This document shows, piece by piece, positions 35,278 to 44,104 of a stretch of DNA of 44,152 nucleotides. Origin of the DNA: an uncultured Pseudovibrio sp. (GTDB taxonomy: Bacteria > Pseudomonadota > Alphaproteobacteria > Rhizobiales > Stappiaceae); the NCBI GenBank assembly GCA_947502585.1, contig CANNAV010000018.1, positions 1 through 44,152 on the forward strand. Reading direction: 5' to 3'. A program made the translations under genes and the position numbers. Within the stretch, counting starts at the first letter, position 1; the number at the start of each line of letters is the position of its first letter. The notes under the pieces are model-generated. The model had not been told where the DNA came from and searched no databases. It saw only the letters and a program-made list of their open reading frames with translations.

Positions 35278-36255
35278 TTGTCTCAGATAGCCAGAGCGCT
35301 TTGGTACACTGCGCCTCAAATAATTGAAATAAGAGAGGAAAAACTCTCTAAATTATCTGGTAACCGTGTTTACTTAAATACTCACGCTTCCGCGATCAGC
35401 CGAGGTACGGAGGCCATTGTTTTTCGCGGAGATGTGCCTGTCAGTGAGCGTGAGCGGATGATGGCCCCATTTCAGGAAGGAACTTTTCCGTTCCCCGTGA
35501 AATACGGATATGCAAACGTGTCTGAAGTGATTGAAACAAAAGGTAATTTGAAGGCAGGGCAGCGCGTTTTTTCTCTTTTTCCGCACCAGAACAGATTTTT
35601 GCTTTCGCCGGATGCCCTCTATCCAATTCCTGCCGGTTTACCGAGCACACGTGCCACTTTGGCAGCAAATATGGAAACTGCACTGAACATCATGTGGGAT
35701 GCAGCAATTCTGCCATGCTCTGACGTAGCTGTCGTGGGGGCTGGTACTGTTGGCTCACTGGTTGGTTATCTTTGTGCCCGCATCGCAGATGTCCATGTCA
35801 CTATGATTGACGTCAACCCGAAGCGGCAGGACATTGCAGACGAATTTTCCTGTGCTTTTGCATTGCCGGAATTTGCACCGGAAAATCAGGATGTTGTCGT
35901 GCATTGCAGTGCTTCCGGGTCAGGCCTGAACACCGCAATCCGAATTGCGGGGAGAGAAGCAAGAATTGTCGAGGCTTCCTGGTATGGCTCTCACCCTTCC
36001 GGTGTGGATCTTGGTGGTAGTTTTCACAGTCAGCGTTTGAGTCTGACCTCTTCTCAGGTTGGTCAGGTTGCACCGGTTATGAGGCCACGCTGGACGCACA
36101 GAAGGCGGATGGAAGCGGCAGTATCTCTTCTGAAAGACGAAGTACTGGACGCCCTGCTCGCACCTCCTGTCAAGTTTGAAAACGCACCGGAGGATCTGAA
36201 GGATGTTCTTTCGGGCAAGAAAGATGCTCTATGCCAACCCATTGTTTACTCATAA
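35278..36255 (+). CDS. MDR-family (zinc-type) dehydrogenase of a pterin-like gene cluster
   Basis: About 325 residues from TTG 35278, chosen because GGGGAGAG lies 8 bases upstream and the family begins LWYTAP; upstream codons are not homologous. The N-terminal catalytic domain has AISRGTEAIVFRGDVP, PFPVKYGYANVSEV and SLFPHQNRF. The NAD(P) fold is AVVGAGTVGSLVGYL, followed by EASWYG and GGSFHSQRLSLTSSQVG. The classical Cys-His-Glu zinc ligands of alcohol dehydrogenases are not obvious. First gene of a four-gene operon with PTPS-like, GT4 and methyltransferase genes; probably reduces or oxidises the shared intermediate. Confidence 0.85.
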   Translation: MSQIARALWYTAPQIIEIREEKLSKLSGNRVYLNTHASAISRGTEAIVFRGDVPVSERERMMAPFQEGTFPFPVKYGYANVSEVIETKGNLKAGQRVFSLFPHQNRFLLSPDALYPIPAGLPSTRATLAANMETALNIMWDAAILPCSDVAVVGAGTVGSLVGYLCARIADVHVTMIDVNPKRQDIADEFSCAFALPEFAPENQDVVVHCSASGSGLNTAIRIAGREARIVEASWYGSHPSGVDLGGSFHSQRLSLTSSQVGQVAPVMRPRWTHRRRMEAAVSLLKDEVLDALLAPPVKFENAPEDLKDVLSGKKDALCQPIVYS

Positions 36256-36273
36256 TTTTACAAGGACTTAGAG

Positions 36274-36693
36274 ATGTATTCCGTTGAGATCAGCAACCAC
36301 ATCATGATCGCACACAGTCTGAAGGGAGAAGTGTTTGGCCCTGCCTCTCAGCTCCATGGCCTGACTGCACACGTTCACGTCGCGATTTTTGCCGAGGAAC
36401 TGGATGAAAACGGAATTGTCATCGACATTGGCAATGCACTTGAAGTGCTTGCAGAAATTATGCATCCGTTCAACTACAGGAATCTTGACGATCTGCCTCA
36501 ATTCAAGGGGCGAAACACTACGGTCGACTTTCTCTGTAGCTACATTTACCAGCGCGTGTGTGATGCTGCTTATCTGCACAAACTGGGCCGGGAACCTGGC
36601 GAACTCAGCAAGGTGCGCGTTTCAATTTCCGAAAACCCTAATGCTCGTGCGTCTTATGAAGCGCCGCTGACTGCATCCGAGGCTCATGAGTAA
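36274..36693 (+). CDS. PTPS/QueD-like protein with altered active site
   Basis: A 139-residue 6-pyruvoyl/6-carboxytetrahydropterin synthase fold: MIAHSLKGEVFGPASQLHG, NGIVIDIGNALEVL, GRNTTVDFLCSYIYQRV and VSISENPNARASYEAPL. The first zinc His (AHS) and the C-terminal Glu remain, but HGH is HGL, the catalytic Cys before it is replaced (PASQLHG), and the usual LDH is FNY. So the chemistry must differ from QueD or PTPS. It ends overlapping the glycosyltransferase start. Likely binds a pterin-like or sugar-triphosphate-derived compound. Confidence 0.85.
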   Translation: MYSVEISNHIMIAHSLKGEVFGPASQLHGLTAHVHVAIFAEELDENGIVIDIGNALEVLAEIMHPFNYRNLDDLPQFKGRNTTVDFLCSYIYQRVCDAAYLHKLGREPGELSKVRVSISENPNARASYEAPLTASEAHE

Positions 36694-37795
36694 CATATAT
36701 CCTTCTTCAGGCCAGACAGCAGAAGTAACTGCCAGGTCTTGCTACTTTGTCTTTCCGGGCGACTTGAACACGCCCACAGGTGGGTATCGGTATGACCGTG
36801 AAATCATCCGGGGCTTACAACAACACGACTGGAATGTCTCACTCATCAGCCTTGAGGGCGCCTATCCACTCCCATCTGACACCGACAAAAAATTAGCGCT
36901 TGAAACCATTGAGGAGATTGAACCCTCAACTTTGATCATCGTGGACGGTCTGGCACTTGGTGCTTCATCTGATCTGGCGCAAAATATCGCTGAACGCTCC
37001 AGCCTGATTGCATTGGTTCATCATCCACTGTTTCTGGAAAGCGGGATCGAACCTGAGCTGGCAAAGTCACTCCGCGCAGCAGAGACGGAAGCTCTCACAT
37101 TCGCAAAACATGTGATTGTGACCAGTCCTTCGACACAGAAGACACTTGTCTCTCAAATGAACGTTCCTGCGGGAAAAATCAGCATTGTCCTGCCCGGTAT
37201 TGATCGGCCGCCTGTTTCGGAGACGGCTCCGGCCTCAGGCGAAGCTCCGGCGGTTCTGAAGTTGCTTTGTGTGGGCTCAGTGGTGCCGCGAAAAGGACAA
37301 CTGCATTTGGTTGAAGCTCTGCGTCAACTTAAGCATCTGGACTGGCATCTGGACATCATTGGAGAAACACGGTTTCACCCGGACTATGCGAGCCAGGTGC
37401 GATCACAGATCAAACGCCATAACCTCTCTGACCGTATTCGTGTTCATGGAGGTATATCCAAAGCTGAGTTGACGGGGTTCTATCAATCAGCCGACATTTT
37501 TGTGCTCCCCACATACTATGAGGGATACGGAATGGCTTTTGCGGAGGCTATGAGTTTTGGGCTTCCGATTATTGCAAGCGGCGAAGGAGCTGTCGCATCG
37601 ACAGTTCCGCGTACATCTGGCTTTCAGGTTTGTGTCGGTGATCCGCCAGCTCTGAGCAAAGCCATAGAAACCCTTCTTCAGAACAAAGATTTACGCTCTC
37701 AACTTTCAACCGGAGCCCTTGCTGCTGCGCGTATGTTGCCAGACTGGAGTGAAAGCGCGAGAGCTTTTGCCTGCCTATTGGAGGCTCACAGGTGA
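36686..37795 (+). CDS. GT4-family glycosyltransferase
   Basis: A 369-residue GT-B fold enzyme. The donor domain shows LLCVGSVVPRKGQLHLVEAL, LDIIGETRF, DRIRVHGGISKAELTGFYQ and the E-x7-E nucleotide-sugar motif EGYGMAFAE within LPTYYEGYGMAFAEAMSFG. No signal or membrane segment, so cytosolic. ATG overlaps the PTPS-like stop and its own stop overlaps the next GTG start: obligate coupling. Probably attaches a sugar to the pterin-like product of this operon rather than building polysaccharide. Confidence 0.9.
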   Translation: MSNIYPSSGQTAEVTARSCYFVFPGDLNTPTGGYRYDREIIRGLQQHDWNVSLISLEGAYPLPSDTDKKLALETIEEIEPSTLIIVDGLALGASSDLAQNIAERSSLIALVHHPLFLESGIEPELAKSLRAAETEALTFAKHVIVTSPSTQKTLVSQMNVPAGKISIVLPGIDRPPVSETAPASGEAPAVLKLLCVGSVVPRKGQLHLVEALRQLKHLDWHLDIIGETRFHPDYASQVRSQIKRHNLSDRIRVHGGISKAELTGFYQSADIFVLPTYYEGYGMAFAEAMSFGLPIIASGEGAVASTVPRTSGFQVCVGDPPALSKAIETLLQNKDLRSQLSTGALAAARMLPDWSESARAFACLLEAHR

Positions 37796-38613
37796 GTAAA
37801 TTTTCTTCTGAATGGCTCATGCTACGTCGCAAAGCCGACAGGCGTGCTCGTAACAAAGAGGTCATGATAAGATTCTGCGACTGGTTATTGGAGCATGCTC
37901 CCAAAGACAAGCCACTCCGGCTTATTGATGTGGCTGCCGGGACTGGTTCCTTCCTTCACGATCTGGCAGAACATATCGGATCAGAGCGGGAGCAGGAATG
38001 GTTACTGATCGACAACGACCCCAGGCTTTTACGAGTCGCGAAGAGCACCGATTCTCCCTTTCCCCTTACCAGAACAAAAACAGATGTCTGCGAGTTAACT
38101 GATACTAAATCAATGGATATCCTTGAGGGAAATCATGGTGTCGTCACTTCTGCATTTCTGGATCTTGTGAGTGCAAACTGGCTTGATAGCTTTATTGCTC
38201 GCATGCGGCAGTTGAAACTCCCCTTCCTTGCAGGACTTTCTTACAATGGCACTCTGTCCAGCCTGCCTCATCACCCGGCAGACAGGCTCATTCAACGGGC
38301 ATTCAATCAACATCAGGCAACGGACAAAGGGTTTGGCTCTGCACTGGGTCCACTAGGCGGGTTCCATGCCCGCGAGCGCTTGCTTAAGGCAGGTTACACT
38401 TGCTTTACCGGAAGTTCAGACTGGGTTTGTACGCCTGAAGATGATGCTCTGCAGCTTGAACTGGTCAAAGGATGGGCAGAGGCCGCGCGTGAAATCGGCC
38501 TATCCAGCACCATCATCGACGAATGGCTGGAGTATCGTGTTAGTGCGATTGGTAACGGCAAGTCGCGGTTGCAGGTCGGGCACGTTGATATTGTAGGCCT
38601 TCCACCTCATTGA
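37792..38613 (+). CDS. Class I SAM-dependent methyltransferase
   Basis: A 273-residue methyltransferase with SAM motif I LIDVAAGTGSFLHDLAE (about residues 43-60) and acidic motif II LLIDNDPRLL (about 74-84). The short N-terminal piece before motif I is rich in basic residues (RRKADRRARNKE). Start is GTG overlapping the GT4 stop, with GGAGG upstream. Last gene of the operon; probably decorates the same metabolite. Confidence 0.85.
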   Translation: MSKFSSEWLMLRRKADRRARNKEVMIRFCDWLLEHAPKDKPLRLIDVAAGTGSFLHDLAEHIGSEREQEWLLIDNDPRLLRVAKSTDSPFPLTRTKTDVCELTDTKSMDILEGNHGVVTSAFLDLVSANWLDSFIARMRQLKLPFLAGLSYNGTLSSLPHHPADRLIQRAFNQHQATDKGFGSALGPLGGFHARERLLKAGYTCFTGSSDWVCTPEDDALQLELVKGWAEAAREIGLSSTIIDEWLEYRVSAIGNGKSRLQVGHVDIVGLPPH

Positions 38614-38643
38614 TGCGGGGGAGGCCAACGTTGCAGACGCCCC

Positions 38644-39213
38644 TTAAAGACCTATGTTCTTCAAGATTAGTGCCTGTGTGAGCATGAGCAGGCGTGGGCA
38701 GCGGATTTCCTGCATATCGTAGAGCGTTCGCAGCTCCTTGAATGACAGCTCTACGACTTCGATGTCTTCGTCATCATCCTGATCGCGGCCTTCAATATTC
38801 AGGGTGCCGGATGTATATTCAGCGAGGAAAAAATGCGCTCGTTCGGCAAGACGTGCGGGATTGATGAAGACATTTGCTACCTTATCGAGATTGGTGAGCT
38901 GGCAGCCAAGTTCTTCCTGGGCTTCACGTATACATGCTTCCTCTATAGACAGATCGCTGATCTCGATTCCACCTGCACATGCCTCCAGGATAATCTCTTC
39001 CTCCATGATATAGGGGGCTACACGAAGTTGCTTAACGAGCAGGGTTGTTTTCGTTTCAGGGTCGTAAGCCAGCACGGCAATTGAATCACCGTAGACCCAT
39101 ACCGGATCTGTCGTGATGTGTTAGCGCCCATCTTCATGAACAACACACACCTTAACTTCCTCAATCCGACCTTTCGCCTCCAAAAGAGTAGTGCGTCTGA
39201 TGAGCTCTGGCAT
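38644..39213 (-). pseudogene. NUDIX hydrolase interrupted by an in-frame stop
   Basis: Translation from ATG 39213 (AAGGA six bases upstream) gives a coherent NUDIX N-terminus (MPELIRRTTLLEAKGRIEEV), but codon 31 is TAA (39121-39123). The frame then continues without a break through the NUDIX box (REAQEELGC in GGIEISDLSIEEACIREAQEE) to a 189-codon end. The first box Glu is Leu. A weak internal GTG restart (39075) without ribosome site would yield 143 residues lacking the first strands. The family cleaves nucleotide-sugar or nucleoside diphosphate links. It lies convergent with the pterin-like operon. Confidence 0.75.
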
Positions 39214-39297
39214 GCGTATGTCCTTGTCTGGAAATTCACGCAAATTTATACGAGTACTTATTGCTTAAAGGAAGTGCTTTTCAACTCCCTGCAAAAG

Positions 39298-40158
39298 TTA
39301 CTTGTTCAGACTCAGATCTGCCAGCATATCAATACCCAAAGGATGCCAGGTTACATCAGGACGAATGGCCTGTGCAAGATAATCAATCGCAGGCAGCTGG
39401 AGACCTCTTGGTCCTGAGCCGATGATAAGTGGGGCGATCATCAGATGAAGACGGTCGATCATTTTCAATTCAATAAAACGGGATAGCGTCCAGGCACCAC
39501 CTTCAACGAGGATGCATCGAAATTCTCGCAGAGCATGGCGGATTTCAGCACAGGACAGCCGGCCTTTTGCATTCGGTTGCAGGCGGAAGCATTCAACTCC
39601 AACAGGATAATGTGTATTGGCATCTGTTCGTGTAATCACAATGCGGCGGGCATTCGTATCCTGCAGGAGAGTGCTGTCCCGAGGCATACGGCCATAAGGG
39701 TCGATGACAATACGCGCAGGGTGACACCCGCTGACATGCCTGACCGTGAGCTGAGGGTTGTCAGCAACCACTGTTCCCACCCCCACCACGACTGCATCGC
39801 AAAGGGCCCTCAACCGGTGAAGATGAGTAAGCGCTTCGGAGCAGCTCACATAATTGGAATCTCCGGTAATGGTCGCAATACGGCCATCAACTGACTGACC
39901 AAGCTGACCAATAACAAACTGTTTTTGCGCCATGCAAAGAGGTGCGAACACACTGCCATAGCCTTGCAGCTCTGGCGCCCGCCTCTCCACTGAAGCTTCC
40001 AGGACCTCCTGCCATTCATCAGGAGACAAGGTGCCTGAAGGCTGTTCCTGTAGCTTTTCACAGGTCAACTGAGAACTATTCGGATGATCTTGCAGATGTA
40101 TCGGCGTTGTGTGGCTCCTGCCCATCAAACCCCCTTTTTTACCAAGTTCAAAGCTCAT
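39298..40158 (-). CDS. Stand-alone RibD C-terminal-type reductase
   Basis: A 286-residue protein with an N-terminal extension of about 75 residues and a RibD_C/dihydrofolate-reductase-like domain: FVIGQLGQSVDGRIAT (about 82-97), LRALCDAVVVGVGTVVADNP, RIVIDPYGRMP, CILVEGGAWTLSRFIE and MIAPLIIGSG. The deaminase half of RibD is absent. Such reductases reduce the ribosyl ring of pyrimidine or pterin-like intermediates with NADPH. Its proximity to PTPS, GT4 and methyltransferase genes suggests it belongs to that pathway rather than to riboflavin synthesis. Confidence 0.88.
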   Translation of the reverse strand: MSFELGKKGGLMGRSHTTPIHLQDHPNSSQLTCEKLQEQPSGTLSPDEWQEVLEASVERRAPELQGYGSVFAPLCMAQKQFVIGQLGQSVDGRIATITGDSNYVSCSEALTHLHRLRALCDAVVVGVGTVVADNPQLTVRHVSGCHPARIVIDPYGRMPRDSTLLQDTNARRIVITRTDANTHYPVGVECFRLQPNAKGRLSCAEIRHALREFRCILVEGGAWTLSRFIELKMIDRLHLMIAPLIIGSGPRGLQLPAIDYLAQAIRPDVTWHPLGIDMLADLSLNK

Positions 40159-40261
40159 CTTACCATAGGTTAGCCTAGTGGTAACGAACCTTGGTTAATC
40201 TGTCGATCAGGAGATTGCAGGGGCTTTTCAGGAACCACTGGGATTATCAGGAGAATAGAGT

Positions 40262-40819
40262 ATGGCCCGTCAGGTTACCGGATATTCCGCCATGGCAAAG
40301 ACGTATCATTGGATCGTTGCCATTCTGGTCCTCATTATGGTTCCTATGGGGCTGATCATGACAGATCTTGGGCCTGGCGCCTTTCAGAATATGCTCTACT
40401 TCTACCACAAGAGCATAGGTATCCTGCTATTTTTGCTTGTGGTTTTACGCCTTCTTCAAAACTGGATCACACCAGCTCCACCACCACCCGCCTCTCTTTC
40501 GCCAGTGCTGCGGATCGTCTCACGTTCAGTGCATGGACTGTTATATCTCATTTTGATAGCCAATCCGATCCTGGCCTGGGTTGGGCTCTCCCTTTACGGA
40601 GCGCCTATCCCATTTTTTGGCTTGTTCAACCTGCCTGGCATCGTTCCGCAGGATCGCCCGAATGCTGATGGTATTCTGGAATTACATGCGACAGCAGGCG
40701 TTGTGTTTGCGTGGCTGATCTCGCTGCATATTTTAGGTGCACTCTATCACTGGCTAATCGCAAAAGACGGAATTATCGAGCGCATGACAACAGCCCCTTA
40801 CCAGAAGCCTAAAGGTTAG
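40262..40819 (+). CDS. Cytochrome b561-type membrane protein
   Basis: A 185-residue four-helix b-type cytochrome. Candidate haem His residues are in KTYHWIVAILV (helix 1), YFYHKSIGILLF (helix 2), RSVHGLLYLIL (helix 3) and LHATAGVVFAWLISLHILG (helix 4). Resembles YodB/CybB, which pass quinol electrons, for instance in superoxide removal. ATG preceded by AGGAGA. Monocistronic. Confidence 0.9.
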   Translation: MARQVTGYSAMAKTYHWIVAILVLIMVPMGLIMTDLGPGAFQNMLYFYHKSIGILLFLLVVLRLLQNWITPAPPPPASLSPVLRIVSRSVHGLLYLILIANPILAWVGLSLYGAPIPFFGLFNLPGIVPQDRPNADGILELHATAGVVFAWLISLHILGALYHWLIAKDGIIERMTTAPYQKPKG

Positions 40820-40966
40820 TTTGGCACTGTTGTTTACCTTCTGCGCGCTGTTAAGGCCTTTAGAACTTCACCAGGTGATGCTAAGGAAATGCCGTTGGAT
40901 TGCTCTGGGCGTCTGAGCATTGCGACCGGAATTCGCAGCTCCCCGGTTGCCCATATTTTCCCGTAG

Positions 40967-41449
40967 GATGCTGGCATTCCCTTCCGCATCTCCCCCGGTA
41001 TAACGGCTGGCGTTGGCGGGCTGGCATATGTCGGAATTCCATCTGCCCACCGAGGGATTAACCATGCGGTTACGTTCCTTACAGGTCATGACCAGAATGG
41101 GGTTGCGCCAGACGAGCTGGACTGGGATGCTCTTGCCAAAGGATCACCAGTGATCGTGATGTATATGGCCATGAAACATATTTTACTCATTACTCAGAAG
41201 CTTATCAACGGTGGTCGGCGTACTGCCGAGACCATTGCTGTCATCTGCAATGCCACTCAGCAGACCCAACAGGTGCTGGAAACAACGCTTGCTTCTTGCA
41301 CTGAGGATATTGCAAGCAGCGGTCTTAAGCTGCCTGAGATTGTTGTCGTTGGTGATGTGGTGAACCTGCGCGAGCAGCAGAACCGGATTGAGCCTGCTCT
41401 TGCACACACCTCTAATCCCTTTCAATTGAACGGGGAACCTGCCTTATGA
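40967..41449 (+). pseudogene. cobA: Truncated uroporphyrinogen-III C-methyltransferase
   Basis: From 40967 a single frame reads the C-terminal half of SUMT: DAGIPFRISPGITAGVGGLA, HRGINHAVTFLTGHDQNGV, ALAKGSPVIVMYMAMKH and LPEIVVVGDVV. It is immediately preceded in frame by TAG (40964) and upstream homology is lost, including the N-terminal GPG and GDP motifs. A real SUMT is about 260 residues; only about 160 remain and no start is present. The end overlaps cobB (ATGA), the original operon arrangement. The 40820-40966 stretch holds no recognisable rest of the gene. Confidence 0.8.
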
Positions 41450-42803
41450 CCATCGCGAAGGGTTTTGTTATCGCAGCGCCGTCTTCTGGATCTGGAAAGA
41501 CAACCATAACGCTGGCGCTGCTGCGTGCTCTTCGTAATACCGGGCTGCGCATTGCTTCCGGTAAATCAGGTCCTGATTATACTGACCCGGCCTTCCATAG
41601 CGCTGCTTCCGGGAGGCCATGTCTTAACTACGATGCCTGGGCAATGTCATTAGCCCAACTTTCACTCAATGCTACCGAGCAGGACAAAGATGCTGACGTT
41701 GTAGTGGTTGAAGGAGCCATGGGCTCTTTGACGGTGCCGCTGATGGTTCTGGCTCTGTAGCCGAGCTGGCAATTCATCTGGGCCTGCCGGTTATTCTGGT
41801 GGTGGATTGCAGATCTCAAGCTCAATCGGTTGCTGCTCTTGTCCATGGTTTCCTCACATATCATCCGCATTGCCATATCAATGGTATCATCCTCAACCGT
41901 GTCGGGTCTCCACGTCATGAACGCATTTTGCGGCGTGCGCTGGAACCGTTGGATGTAATTGTTTTGGGCGCGTTTTATTGCTCAAAAAGATTGGAGTTAC
42001 CTGAGCGCCATTTGGGGCTTGTGCAAGCCAGTGAGCGAGAGGATTTGGAAAAATTCCTGAATGCAGCCGGTGAGGCGGCTGCTGAAAGTGTTGATGTTCC
42101 AGCCTTGATGCGCCTTGCAAAAGTGCTTGCCATTCCTGCCCGGGAAAACAAAGATCTGACGGGTATTTCTCATTTGCCTCCACTCGGGCAACATATTGCG
42201 ATTGCTAAGGATATCGCCTTTGCATTCAGCTATGAGCATCTGCTCGGTGATTGGCAGAGGCAAGGTGTTACGCTTTCTTTCTTTTCTCCGTTGGCAAACG
42301 AAGGCCCTTCAGAAAATGCTGATGCAGTCTTCCTGGGTGGCGGGTATCCGGAGCTTCATGCAGAGCAGCTGTCTTACGCAGACATCTTTAAGCACGGAAT
42401 AAAATCTGCAGCAGCAACAGATAAGCTCATTTATGGTGAGTGTGGTGGCTACATGGTACTTGGCGAAGTGTTGACCGATAAAAGCGGGCAGTCCCGCGAA
42501 ATGCTCGGCCTGCTGCCGATTGAAACCGGTTTCGAGAAGGGAAAGTTGCATCCTGGCTACCGAAAGGTGAAACCAACTGAGGCTGCAAAATCCGCAGGTT
42601 TCCCATGGCTGAAGCCGCTGGGTGCGCATGAGTTCCACCATTCGACGCTGACGGTCAAAGCAAAGGGGCCATCGCTTTTTTACGCTCAGGATGCGGAGCA
42701 CCACGATCTAGATGCACTGGGCCATATCAATGGACGCGTCATGGGATCTTTTGCGCAGGTGGTGGCAGAAAGAAGCGAAGAATGGTGGTCTGCATCTTCC
42801 TGA
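41446..42803 (+). pseudogene. cobB: Cobyrinate/hydrogenobyrinate a,c-diamide synthase with frameshift
   Basis: Codons 1-93 give the ATPase part (FVIAAPSSGSGKTTITLALL, GKSGPDYTDPAFH, VVVVEGAMG). The frame then breaks at 41721-41724, where adding one G to GGG would restore the family sequence GLFDG and the frame that continues at 41799 into VILVVDCRSQAQS. The second half, to 42803, contains the glutamine amidotransferase part with nucleophile Cys in YGECGGYMVLGE and His in LGAHEFHHST. Intact except for that one base, so either a recent inactivation or a base-call error. Confidence 0.85.
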
Positions 42804-42825
42804 CCTGATTGACTATATGCAGTTA

Positions 42826-43275
42826 CTTTTGCCCTTTTGCGGATATTCGCCAGTGTTCCTTGAGTGAATGCCTCATCCGGCCAGCCAAAACGATTATCAA
42901 TAATCTCTGGACAATTTATACAATAAAGCGGAGTCTGCTACCGCTAGATTGCTCCACGATTTCTAACGCTAAGATGGAGGCCATCGTGGCTCCAGAGCGA
43001 CCAGGCGTCCCCAGATCCACACCATCGGGCATGCCTCAGGACTTCATCGAGGTTCTGGTGACAATGATGCTCTGTGCGATTTCCTCTATGATTTCCTCCA
43101 GCGTCACGAACGATGTATCCATGACCAGGGCATCGTCTGGCGCAGCCTCTGCAATCGCAGTCGGCACCAATGAACCTGCATTGAGACAAACTTTGCATTT
43201 TTCTATGTGCTTGCGTCCGCGCACTGTAATCAGTTCGGGATCACCCGGCCCTGCTCCAATGAAATGAACCGTCAC
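42826..43275 (-). pseudogene. cobM: Degenerate precorrin-4 C11-methyltransferase
   Basis: From GTG 43275 (overlapping the cobJ stop) the N-terminus is normal: VHFIGAGPGDPELITVRGRK, CLNAGSLVP. At about residue 67 (EEIIEEIAQ) it jumps to IIVTRTS, a segment that lies about 100 residues later in CobM, so the centre is deleted. A TGA follows at 43036; homology resumes in frame (GMPDGVDLGTPGRSGATMA) and again in another frame (WPDEAFTQGTLANIRK) near 42840-42900. Clearly non-functional. Confidence 0.8.
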
Positions 43276-44069
43276 TTTGCAGTCTCCGTTTCATTTTCTG
43301 CTGCATCAATCTTTTTGGCATAACCACGCGGTGTATAGACAAAATGTAGAGACTGGCCGTTGCCACCCAGGCGGGTTTGGCTACAGCCAACAATGACCGT
43401 GGTCAGCATGTCTACACCGTCGACTTGCAAATCCTTTAGCGTTGTTGTGGTGATGATTTCATTTTCCCGCCCGATGTTGGCACCAAGAACGACTGGCGTA
43501 CTTTGCTGGCGGTGTTCCAGCAGCTTCTCCCGTGCCCAGGCCAACCGGGTACGGCGGTGCTTGGAAACAGGATTATAGAACCCAATAACGAAATCACCGA
43601 TTGCTGCGCCTTCCAGACGCTGTCTGATCGTGTCCCATGGAGTGAGGAGATCCGACAACGAAATCGCGCAGAAGTCATGCCCAAGAGGTGCTCCGATGCG
43701 GTTGCTGAGAGCAATCATTGCCGAAATGCCCGGTGTTGATGCGACTTCAACACGGCGGGCAGCCTCACTGACGCCGCCGTTATCATATGAGCGGTCGAGC
43801 AGTTCAAAGACCAGGGCTCCCATAGCGTATACGCCAGAGTCTCCTGAGCAGACCAGCGCGACGTTGTGGCCTTGTCCAGCTCTTTCAAGTGCAAAACGGA
43901 CGCGCTCTTCTTCTGCTTCCAGTGGGAACGCATGGCGTTGCTTGCCTCTGATCAAAGGGGACACGAGATCGAGATAGAGGCCATAGCCGACAACCTCATC
44001 AGCTTCCGCTAACCAGCTGGAGGCTTCTGGCGTACGCCAGGCCTCTTGTCCCGGACCGATGCCGATCAT
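43272..44069 (-). CDS. cobJ: Precorrin-3B C17-methyltransferase
   Basis: A 265-residue SAM methyltransferase of the tetrapyrrole family: GIGPGQEAWRTPEA, VALVCSGDSGVYAMGALVFE, VASTPGISAMIALSNRIGAPLGHDFCAISLSDLLTPW region and IGFYNPVSKHRR, the hallmark of CobJ in the aerobic B12 pathway. The ATG at 44069 has no ribosome site, and homology runs a few codons further upstream (LLH before MIGIGPG) to an in-frame TAA, so the true first few residues may be lost. AT-rich sequence of different character begins just upstream. Confidence 0.88.
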   Translation of the reverse strand: MIGIGPGQEAWRTPEASSWLAEADEVVGYGLYLDLVSPLIRGKQRHAFPLEAEEERVRFALERAGQGHNVALVCSGDSGVYAMGALVFELLDRSYDNGGVSEAARRVEVASTPGISAMIALSNRIGAPLGHDFCAISLSDLLTPWDTIRQRLEGAAIGDFVIGFYNPVSKHRRTRLAWAREKLLEHRQQSTPVVLGANIGRENEIITTTTLKDLQVDGVDMLTTVIVGCSQTRLGGNGQSLHFVYTPRGYAKKIDAAENETETAK

Positions 44070-44090
44070 ATGCAGCAGGGCGATTTATTA

Positions 44091-44104
44091 ATGTTAATTA
44101 ACAT
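44091..44104. repeat. 14-base perfect palindrome upstream of cobJ
   Basis: ATGTTAATTAACAT reads the same on both strands and lies 22 bases upstream of the cobJ ATG in an AT-rich patch. It could be a regulator site or the border of a rearrangement. Confidence 0.4.
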
